Shown here in pieces: positions 1 to 5,565 of a stretch of DNA of 5,848 bases. The notes beneath the pieces are model-generated. The model saw only the letters and a program-made list of their open reading frames with translations. It searched no databases and had not been told where the DNA came from. Position 1 is the first letter of the stretch, and each line of letters begins with the position of its first letter. The stretch spans positions 1 through 5,848 of the forward strand of contig JAUXCJ010000093.1 of the NCBI GenBank assembly GCA_030618965.1, read 5' to 3'. This stretch comes from Thiomargarita sp. Its GTDB lineage: Bacteria; Pseudomonadota; Gammaproteobacteria; Beggiatoales; Beggiatoaceae. The translations under genes and the position numbers were made by a program.

Positions 1-2214
1 ATACTTGCGATTGTAAGAAAGACGTAAATAACCTGATAAGGGAGTATTTGCCACTTTTAAGCGATAAGCCGCACCAACTTTAAGTCCACTTTCATCCCGA
101 GCATAAACAATCAATTGAACGCGATCACCCCCTTTAGCGCGTTTAGGTGAAATCTTGTACTTCACTAAACTAGGTGGTTTTTGATCTAGGAAAACTGTTT
201 TTTGCCAACGGCTAAGATTACCAGCAATATCACTTGCCAATAAACGTATTTCATTGTCGCCAGATTGCAAATTCACTGTATGACTGAAGTTTCCCGCCGC
301 ATCCAGCTTCAGTATTTGCTCATTGATACTTAATTGCTGTGCGCCATCCAACTTTCCTACTATTAACAACTGTGCTTTAGCGGTTCGTTCTGGTACATAT
401 GAAGATAAATGAATAACTGGAGGAATTTGATCCTGTTCTATAATAAAAGAGTCTGTTGTGCGAAAACCGCTAGGAGAAATAGTAACTAAATTAAATTTCT
501 GTAAACCCTGACGGAGTGGCAAATTAAATTGAAAATTTCCCTGCTTATCACTAGCAGTTTTTAATAACTTACCAGTTGGTGTTTTAAGTTCAATCTGACT
601 ATCCGCTTGCGTTTGTCCACCTAAAGTCAACACTGATTGCCGCGTTACAAAATGCTTTTCAGCCTTGCGTATTAATTTAGCGTCGTAACGGACATTAACC
701 ATATTATCTGGCATGTAATTGAAACTACGTGATAATTTAGTATTATTTCCAGCAGGATCACGAGCAATTAAGGTGAGTCTATTCAAACCGACTTGCGATG
801 GGTAATTAAATTGAAAACTTCCATCTCTTGAGAGTTCAATTGCTTCCCCATTTATTGCTAGAACTGCATTATGTTCGGTTTTACCCAACACTTTGATAGA
901 TGATTGCCGCACAATGCTGTTTTCTTTTGGGCTTGTAATCATTAAATAGGGTGGCTGCGTATCTTTTTGAATCTTAAAAAAACGAGTTTTACTTTTTACT
1001 CCCGGCAAACCGTATACATCAACGCCAGCTAAACGCCAGTAATATAAACCCGTTTCAGGCAATGACAAAAAAAATGGAGCTTTGTGCAAATATAATTGAT
1101 GAGTCACCAACTTCTTAAAAACCGGATCACGCGCTATATCTAACTGATAACCCTTAGCCGCTAGCTGAGGTTTCCAAATAAATGTAACGCCATTACCATA
1201 AACTATCGCGTAATTTTCTGGCTGCAACAGTTTTGGCATAGGTAACAGATTTTTTGCCGCCATTGGCTTTTTATTTTCTTTAACCACTGTACCTTGATTG
1301 GTTTTCAAAATAACCGTGCTGCCAGCAGAAGACACTTCAATTTCACCATCATAGTTAGCAATAAGTGCCTTCTTTCCTAGTTTATTCATCCAAAATTGCC
1401 CGGATTTAATTTTAGTTTTAACTCCCTTTATTTTGACATCAAATTGTTCAGGTTGCTGCGATTTACCTCCTAACAAAGCGTGTAAATCACCTTTGTATAA
1501 TACAACTCCGGTACTCCCCTGCTTATTTAAAGCATCTTGACGCATTTTATGGATGACAATTTGGGTATCAGCAGCCAATTGTAGTTTGCTATCATCACGA
1601 AAACTAATTAAAGCATAAGAATTTGCCAGAGTACGCACTCTTTCCATTTCTTCCAATAAACTATTCTTCTTGACTGAATGCCAATAAAAATCAATGGTTT
1701 TACGTCTTTGTACCCGACCTTTAGCTTGTTCTAATAGTGCCTGTACCTGCTTATAACGCTTGTTTTGAGTTTCATTTAAAGCAATCCTTGCATTCTTTAA
1801 TGCAAAATTAACTAATTGCAAAGAAGCTTGCCATTGCCCAGCTTGACGTTTATCCAATGCCTGATTTTGTTGTTTAATAGCAAGGCGAATTGCATCTTTT
1901 GCTAAAATACGCGCCCCCTGTTGATTGGCTTGTTGGATTTTTTTCTGTAAAAGTTTAAAGCTTTTATCAACCGTCAAAATTAATCTGACCGGAATTTTCA
2001 AAGTCATGCCAATCTTGAGTTCATGAACGGCATTCAACTGATTAGCATGAAGAATTTCTGGCCATAAATCCGGATTATGCAAATGGGTTGCAGCTAACTG
2101 ACGAATATTGTCGCCAGCTTTAAAAGTTATTTGCAAATTATTTGCCGCCTCAGTTATCCACGTCAGCCCAGTCAAAACTAGCACTAATAAGCAATTAATT
2201 AAGTTAATTTTCAT
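1..2214 (-). CDS. Secreted LysM / FecR domain protein with Ig-like repeats (C-terminus outside window)
   Basis: The frame is open for 738 codons from ATG 2214 to the window edge, so the C-terminus is missing. Residues 1-24 look like a Sec signal peptide (basic MKIN, hydrophobic LLVLVLTGLTW, likely cleavage near TEA-A), placing the protein in the periplasm or on the surface. Residues about 29-76 form a LysM domain (ITFKAGDNIRQLA, LWPEILHANQ, IGMTLKIPV), a fold that usually binds peptidoglycan. Residues about 80-195 are a Gln/Lys/Ala-rich, probably helical or coiled segment. Residues about 196-310 read as a FecR-type beta domain (SYALISFRDDSKLQLAADTQ, LYKGDLHALL, IKSGQFWMNKLG, IANYDGEIEV). Residues about 335-415 look fibronectin-III-like (TFIWKPQLAAKGYQLDIA, GLYYWRLAGVD). 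From about 418 there are Ig-like units of roughly 80-100 residues, marked by DxxPP, DGSFQFN/QGNFQFN/AGNFSHTV and DxAGN. An in-frame TAA at 2227-2229 excludes a longer start. AAGGGA at 2223-2228 is an acceptable SD, 8 bases from the ATG. The gene lies downstream of the cyclase and is probably co-transcribed with it. Family assignment is confident; the cellular role is unknown. Confidence 0.86.
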   Translation of the reverse strand, partial: MKINLINCLLVLVLTGLTWITEAANNLQITFKAGDNIRQLAATHLHNPDLWPEILHANQLNAVHELKIGMTLKIPVRLILTVDKSFKLLQKKIQQANQQGARILAKDAIRLAIKQQNQALDKRQAGQWQASLQLVNFALKNARIALNETQNKRYKQVQALLEQAKGRVQRRKTIDFYWHSVKKNSLLEEMERVRTLANSYALISFRDDSKLQLAADTQIVIHKMRQDALNKQGSTGVVLYKGDLHALLGGKSQQPEQFDVKIKGVKTKIKSGQFWMNKLGKKALIANYDGEIEVSSAGSTVILKTNQGTVVKENKKPMAAKNLLPMPKLLQPENYAIVYGNGVTFIWKPQLAAKGYQLDIARDPVFKKLVTHQLYLHKAPFFLSLPETGLYYWRLAGVDVYGLPGVKSKTRFFKIQKDTQPPYLMITSPKENSIVRQSSIKVLGKTEHNAVLAINGEAIELSRDGSFQFNYPSQVGLNRLTLIARDPAGNNTKLSRSFNYMPDNMVNVRYDAKLIRKAEKHFVTRQSVLTLGGQTQADSQIELKTPTGKLLKTASDKQGNFQFNLPLRQGLQKFNLVTISPSGFRTTDSFIIEQDQIPPVIHLSSYVPERTAKAQLLIVGKLDGAQQLSINEQILKLDAAGNFSHTVNLQSGDNEIRLLASDIAGNLSRWQKTVFLDQKPPSLVKYKISPKRAKGGDRVQLIVYARDESGLKVGAAYRLKVANTPLSGYLRLSYNRKY

Positions 2215-2219
2215 TATAT

Positions 2220-2372
2220 TTGTCCCTTAATAAGCTAATTTATTGAAAATACTAGGAGTTAGTTGATTTTACCTTTTCTCTCTCCCCCTAACCCCCTCCC
2301 GCTGAGAGGGGGAAGCTTCCACCCCAGCGGGGGGGGATTGAGGGGGGGAGAAATCGCATTATTAAGGGACAA
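2220..2372. repeat. Perfect 14-bp inverted repeat (arms 2220-2233 and 2359-2372)
   Basis: The plus strand reads TTGTCCCTTAATAA at 2220-2233 and its exact reverse complement TTATTAAGGGACAA at 2359-2372, 125 bases apart, with a GC-rich hairpin in between. On the minus-strand transcript the first arm holds the last codons of the cyclase and its tandem UAA UAA stop. The second arm holds the AAGGGA sequence that serves as ribosome binding site for the LysM-FecR gene. The arms could pair in RNA or could be terminal repeats of a small mobile element. Their identity is read directly from the sequence; their function is inferred. Confidence 0.85.
2281..2351. repeat. GC-rich imperfect palindrome, candidate dispersed intergenic repeat
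   Basis: C-runs on the left (2284-2288, 2292-2296, 2298-2300) face G-runs on the right (2329-2336, 2342-2348). The core is CCCGCTG (2298-2304) pairing with CAGCGGG (2325-2331), and the outer closure is TCT (2281-2283) with AGA (2349-2351). The apex contains the perfect 10-base palindrome GGAAGCTTCC (2311-2320). This contrasts sharply with the AT-rich surroundings. The style matches C/G-run intergenic repeats common in some bacterial genomes, but copy number cannot be judged here. Neither strand shows a T-run directly after the stem, so it is not a classical intrinsic terminator. A 61-codon plus-strand reading frame through it is low-complexity (Pro/Gly/Leu-rich) and is not considered a gene. 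Confidence 0.75.
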
Positions 2373-4125
2373 GTTCATTACAATCAATTTGGTAAATGAC
2401 AATTGGATCGTTTTTTCCTTTCACCTGAATAGGTGTTTGTGCTTGTAAATAAATATTTTTCTCCAGCAAATTATCCAATTTCCCATTAATTTCTAATTCC
2501 TTGTATGCATTATCTGATACTAAGGTAATTTGTGGAGCCGCATGGGAACACAAACGTGCTCCAAGATTGACGTTATCACCTAAAATAGTATAATCCATAC
2601 GTTCCTCACTTCCCATTGCCCCCATCACCATATCGCCACAATTGATACCAATCCCAACTTTAATATCCCATGCAGATTGTTGTTGGTTCAGTTGCGTAAT
2701 TGCCTGATGAATTTCGCAGGCACAGAGAACGGCATTAGACACCATATCTTTCCCCTGAAACACTGCGACTAATTCATCACCCACAAATTTATCAATATCA
2801 CCATGATACTTTTTTACTATCTTAGCCTGAGCACTTAAATAAGTATTTAACATCTTAATTACAGTTTCTGGTGTTACCTTTTCAGAAAAAGCCGTAAAAC
2901 CACGAATATCGGAAAAGAATACAGTAGCAAAACGGCGTTCTCCACCCAGCTTGACACCTTTTTGCCCAGCTTGCTTAACCGCCATTAAAGTGCCGCCTGA
3001 AACGAATTTTTGCAAATTAAAATGTTCAATCAATCCTTGTATCATATCGTTAATAGATTGCCCCAAGGTACTAATTTCATCATTTGTTTGCAATTTTTTG
3101 ACACGTTTACTCAGATCGCCTTGCCCAACCTGTTGCACCACAGTCGCAATTTCAAGAATGGGTTTAGTAAGACGATGCGAAAACAAAAGAGCCACCAAAA
3201 TAGCTAATGTTAAACCAATAAATAACCAAATAAACAATAAATACAACATGTTATTAATTGCAATATAAGCATTTTGTGCAGATATTGTAACAACCACTGC
3301 CCAAGGACGAGTATCCAAAGTGGCATAAGCACCCAGCATTTTGGTACCATCATTAGCCATAAAAGGCATGGCACTGACTACAGAAGTGCTATTTTTTAGC
3401 AATTTTACTACTGTGTCTACTATTGTTTCCATTAGCTTTTCACTAGATGGATTAAAAATCCCCAGCCCTTGTTGATTAATTAAATCTACTTGCCCGATTT
3501 GATTAAATCTCTGGGTACGAATAAGATTTGCAAGATAGGATAAATTAATCCGTGCAACCAGCATCGCGGTTTGACCAGATAAGGGATTTTTTAACGGTTT
3601 ATATAAATCCATTAACCAAATATCAGCATCAGGTAAATAATGCAAATTCTCATCAACATAAAATTCGCTATTGCCAATTTGATCTATAGATAATTTCGCC
3701 TGTAAAATATCGACTACAGATTGTCCTGAGTTTTGCAATTGATTCTGAATATCCTTTTGCACAAATAACACTGGCGGAAAATCAGCAACTGTCAATTGCA
3801 AAACCGCAAAATCATGCATACTCTTACTAGCACTATGTAACAATGCAATTTTTTCATCTGCCCCCAAATCCTTATTATCCACTGCATTAGCAAGCAACTG
3901 CAACGGTGTACGCCAAGTACGAATGAAAATATTATCAATTTCCGCTGCCAGGCTTTGTGCTGTCTGAATCATAGTGTCATTCACAGCACTTTTCAGTTCG
4001 CTTCGAGTAATCGTAATCATCGAACTACTGGAAAAAATTAGTGGTAAAAGTGCCAGTGCAATAGAAAAAAGTAGTACTTTTTTTCTCAAACCTGGTTTCT
4101 GTAAGATGTTGATTAATAATTTCAT
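2362..4125 (-). CDS. Membrane-bound class III adenylate cyclase (TM-Cache-TM-HAMP-cyclase)
   Basis: This 587-residue protein should convert ATP to cAMP and pyrophosphate at the inner membrane in response to a periplasmic signal. TM1 is about residues 15-36. A Cache-type extracytoplasmic sensor spans about 38-285 (YLPDADIWLMDLYKPL, ARINLSYLANLI, GQVDLINQQGLGIFNP, TRPWAVVVTISAQNAY). TM2 is about 291-316, HAMP about 317-370 (RLTKPILEIA, VGQGDLSKRV, DEISTLGQSINDM), and the catalytic domain about 397-580. Catalytic residues are all present: metal-binding D406 (FFSDIRGF) and D450 (FVGDEL), adenine-contacting K446 and T513 (DYTILGDNVN), and transition-state N520 and R524 (NLGARL). Lys plus Thr marks the class IIIb subgroup, some members of which respond to bicarbonate. 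No clear Shine-Dalgarno precedes the ATG, but the first internal Met (36) would remove TM1, so this start is kept. The gene is upstream of, and co-directional with, the LysM-FecR gene and divergent from the ARPP-1 gene. A guanylate cyclase is unlikely given the Lys/Thr pair. Confidence 0.95.
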   Translation of the reverse strand: MKLLINILQKPGLRKKVLLFSIALALLPLIFSSSSMITITRSELKSAVNDTMIQTAQSLAAEIDNIFIRTWRTPLQLLANAVDNKDLGADEKIALLHSASKSMHDFAVLQLTVADFPPVLFVQKDIQNQLQNSGQSVVDILQAKLSIDQIGNSEFYVDENLHYLPDADIWLMDLYKPLKNPLSGQTAMLVARINLSYLANLIRTQRFNQIGQVDLINQQGLGIFNPSSEKLMETIVDTVVKLLKNSTSVVSAMPFMANDGTKMLGAYATLDTRPWAVVVTISAQNAYIAINNMLYLLFIWLFIGLTLAILVALLFSHRLTKPILEIATVVQQVGQGDLSKRVKKLQTNDEISTLGQSINDMIQGLIEHFNLQKFVSGGTLMAVKQAGQKGVKLGGERRFATVFFSDIRGFTAFSEKVTPETVIKMLNTYLSAQAKIVKKYHGDIDKFVGDELVAVFQGKDMVSNAVLCACEIHQAITQLNQQQSAWDIKVGIGINCGDMVMGAMGSEERMDYTILGDNVNLGARLCSHAAPQITLVSDNAYKELEINGKLDNLLEKNIYLQAQTPIQVKGKNDPIVIYQIDCNELVP

Positions 4126-4197
4126 AGAACGAATTCGGCAAAAATAATAAAATGATAAATAAAAATATTAGCTACAAATAGCACACAATTGACAAAT

Positions 4198-4213
4198 ATT
4201 AAATATATTTAAT
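4198..4213. repeat. Perfect 16-bp palindrome in divergent promoter
   Basis: ATTAAATATATTTAAT is its own reverse complement and lies near the middle of the divergent intergenic region, just after the TTGACA at 4189-4194. It could be an operator for a dimeric regulator. All bases are A or T, however, so chance and DNA-bending effects are plausible alternatives. Confidence 0.4.
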
Positions 4214-4220
4214 CAGCAAT

Positions 4221-4238
4221 TATAAAAGAATTTTTATA
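4221..4238. repeat. 7-bp inverted repeat overlapping candidate -10 elements
   Basis: TATAAAA (4221-4227) and TTTTATA (4232-4238) are separated by GAAT. The left arm overlaps the minus-strand TATAAT candidate and the right arm touches the plus-strand TACAAT candidate. It may be part of an operator, or may only reflect the A/T richness. Confidence 0.35.
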
Positions 4239-4299
4239 CAATGGACTAATTATTTATTTTCAGTTTTAAGTCAAATTTGGACATTAAACTAGAGGTGCG

Positions 4300-4304
4300 A
4301 GGAG
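4300..4304 (+). promoter_or_regulatory. Shine-Dalgarno AGGAG fixing the ARPP-1 start
   Basis: AGGAG lies 8 bases before ATG 4313, which is ideal spacing. It supports ATG 4313 as the start over the in-frame TTG at 4277, which would add 12 residues encoded across the ribosome binding site itself. Confidence 0.8.
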
Positions 4305-4312
4305 ATAAAATT

Positions 4313-5293
4313 ATGAATCCCATTATTCAGAAATATATTGAGTCAGTGAAATTAGGAAATAGCCAAGTCTACAAAAACATGGGCATTGTGCCCCTCTTCG
4401 CCCTGACCGATTCTGGGCCGATGTACCTCACCTTGCAGGAGGCTTTAGATCAGCAATGGCTTAAAATCACTGAAATAGATAAGGGTGGCTCGGTGCCAGA
4501 ATTGAAAGTGACTAACACCGCTGCCCAATATGTACTCTTACTTGATGGCGAGGAACTGATGGGCGCCAAACAAAATCGTGTGCTCAATACGACTGTTTTG
4601 CTCAAACCCAACTCTGATATCGTCATCCCAGTGAGTTGTACGGAACAGGGGCGGTGGGCTTATTCATCGGATGAATTTTCCAGTTCCGGACATGTAATGT
4701 CGCACAGTCTGAGATCATCCAAAACACAATCAGTACACAGTTCCTTGCGCGATGGCAGAGGTCATTACTCTGATCAGGGGCAAGTCTGGGATGAAATTCA
4801 CAAATTATCAAGGAAAAGCGGGGTGAATTCACCGACGGGCGCGATGCGAGATGTTTATGAGTCGAAGGCTGGTGATTTAGCTGAGTATGAGAAAGCGTTT
4901 GAGTATCAGCCTCAGCAGCACGGAGCGTTGGTGTTTATTAATGGAAAAGTGGTTGGTTTTGATATACTTTCCCGTGCCTCAGCCTATCAACTGTTACATT
5001 CAAAATTGGTCAAAAGCTATGCGATGGATGCTATGCATGCTGAACAGTGTGAGACACCATCCATCAGCTTGGCTGCGGATTTTTTAGCGGCAACGATAAA
5101 TTGCACAGCGGAGCATTATCCCTCAGTGGGATATGGCGAAGATCACCGTTTTGAAGCTAAGACGATGGTTGGCTCTGCCCTGGTAGCAGATGAATCGGTG
5201 ATTCATATCGCTTTTTTTCAGGTTGGAGAAACTGAGCCAAACGTGACGATGGCGGGGTATCGGCAACAGCGTGGGTTTAGAAATGCGCGGTAA
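4313..5293 (+). CDS. ARPP-1 family domain protein
   Basis: This 326-residue protein lacks a signal peptide and membrane segments, so it is probably cytoplasmic. It matches my recollection of the ARPP-1 family (named for association with ADP-ribosylglycohydrolase and Rhodanese-Phosphatase-superfamily proteins), predicted by comparative genomics to act in NAD/ADP-ribose-linked pathways; I know of no established reaction. Family-like blocks are LLLDGEELMGAKQNRVLN (residues 75-92), IPVSCTEQGRW (105-115), the Ser-rich stretch 120-145, GALVFINGKVVGFDI (204-218) and GSALVADESVIHIAFF (287-302). The acidic DGEE at 78-81 and the Cys-Thr-Glu-Gln-Gly-Arg-Trp block are the most distinctive. It spans one whole domain, with no sign of truncation. 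The start is set by a strong Shine-Dalgarno. It is transcribed away from the cyclase, with a hairpin 11 bases after its stop. It is visibly more GC-rich than its neighbours: three 60-base stretches counted by hand gave 62, 45 and 52% GC, against 47, 35 and 27% for three in the cyclase. Recent acquisition is possible. Confidence 0.82.
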   Translation: MNPIIQKYIESVKLGNSQVYKNMGIVPLFALTDSGPMYLTLQEALDQQWLKITEIDKGGSVPELKVTNTAAQYVLLLDGEELMGAKQNRVLNTTVLLKPNSDIVIPVSCTEQGRWAYSSDEFSSSGHVMSHSLRSSKTQSVHSSLRDGRGHYSDQGQVWDEIHKLSRKSGVNSPTGAMRDVYESKAGDLAEYEKAFEYQPQQHGALVFINGKVVGFDILSRASAYQLLHSKLVKSYAMDAMHAEQCETPSISLAADFLAATINCTAEHYPSVGYGEDHRFEAKTMVGSALVADESVIHIAFFQVGETEPNVTMAGYRQQRGFRNAR

Positions 5294-5304
5294 TTAGGGT
5301 GTTG

Positions 5305-5325
5305 GGTGGGTTGTAGAAACCCACC
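5305..5325. repeat. 8-bp stem hairpin after ARPP-1 stop (possible terminator or intergenic repeat)
   Basis: GGTGGGTT (5305-5312) pairs perfectly with AACCCACC (5318-5325) across a 5-base loop. It starts 11 bases after the ARPP-1 stop codon, where a terminator would be expected. No T-run follows on either strand, so intrinsic termination is uncertain. Hairpins with a GGTGGGTT/AACCCACC core resemble small palindromic repeats found between genes in many proteobacteria. Confidence 0.6.
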
Positions 5326-5347
5326 TGGTAATCGTGCAAATCGGTGA

Positions 5348-5362
5348 AGCTTTTAAAAAGCT
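5348..5362. repeat. 15-base palindrome AGCTTTT-A-AAAAGCT
   Basis: Arms AGCTTTT (5348-5354) and AAAAGCT (5356-5362) flank one central A. The spacing is too short for an RNA hairpin, so if functional it would be a DNA-level protein-binding site. The rest of the 272-base gap (5294-5565) shows no gene, and I found no well-spaced sigma70 promoter for the downstream gene. Confidence 0.35.
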
Positions 5363-5565
5363 ATTGCAAGTTTAACTTATTGAATAATAATGTAATTTAC
5401 AAGATAACTAACAAAACCAATCCTATTGAAAATATTAACCTTTATTTGTTTATCTCCGTCATTCGTTGTACTTTATTGCCGGACGGTATTTGCAACCCTG
5501 TCCTAAACTAACCTTTGTTGTGCAACGACGAGGCTAAAAAAAACTGACTCACTTGAAATACCAAA

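Larger units (their letters stand above)
4126..4312. promoter_or_regulatory. Divergent AT-rich intergenic promoter region
   Basis: This 187-base gap separates the starts of the minus-strand cyclase and the plus-strand ARPP-1 gene, so promoters for both should lie here. Candidates are weak. On the minus strand, TATAAT (complement of 4219-4224) matches the -10 consensus but has no good -35. On the plus strand, TACAAT at 4237-4242 is a near-consensus -10, and TTGACA at 4189-4194 is a perfect -35 sequence but is not spaced correctly from a -10. A 16-base palindrome (4198-4213) and a 7-bp inverted repeat (4221-4238) sit between the candidates. No start site can be fixed from the sequence. Confidence 0.45.

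Noticed and set aside
2191..2202. Lipoprotein signal at Cys8 of the LysM-FecR protein
   Set aside because: Cys8 lies before the hydrophobic core, not after it, so it cannot be a lipobox cysteine; an ordinary Sec signal peptide fits better.
2281..2351. Intrinsic terminator for the cyclase gene
   Set aside because: On the minus-strand transcript the stem is followed by AGAGAGAAAAGG and not by a U-run.
2263..2448. 61-codon plus-strand reading frame through the G/C-rich repeat
   Set aside because: The N-terminal half is Pro/Gly/Leu low complexity made by the C-run/G-run palindrome and the rest overlaps the cyclase gene antisense; no ribosome binding site or family resemblance.
2951..3268. Plus-strand reading frames of 105 and 65 codons inside the cyclase gene
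   Set aside because: They are antisense shadows of the cyclase HAMP/catalytic coding region, with Cys/Ile/Asn-rich composition and no recognisable domain.
4170..4195. CRP-type cAMP receptor site near the cyclase promoter (half-site TGTG on the minus strand)
   Set aside because: Only one TGTG half-site is present, with no matching CACA half at the proper distance.
4277..4312. TTG start at 4277 adding 12 residues to the ARPP-1 protein
   Set aside because: The extension would run through the strong AGGAG at 4300-4304, and ATG 4313 is ideally spaced from it.
4623..5087. Overlapping short frames in the ARPP-1 gene (minus 4623-4832, plus 4887-5087)
   Set aside because: Both lie wholly within the ARPP-1 coding sequence, which has family-like motifs throughout; the alternative translations show nothing recognisable.
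5476..5494. Sigma54-like promoter (GG...GC in TTGCCGGACGGTATTTGC)
   Set aside because: Only 9 bases separate the GG and GC elements; sigma54 promoters need 10, and this spacing is strict.
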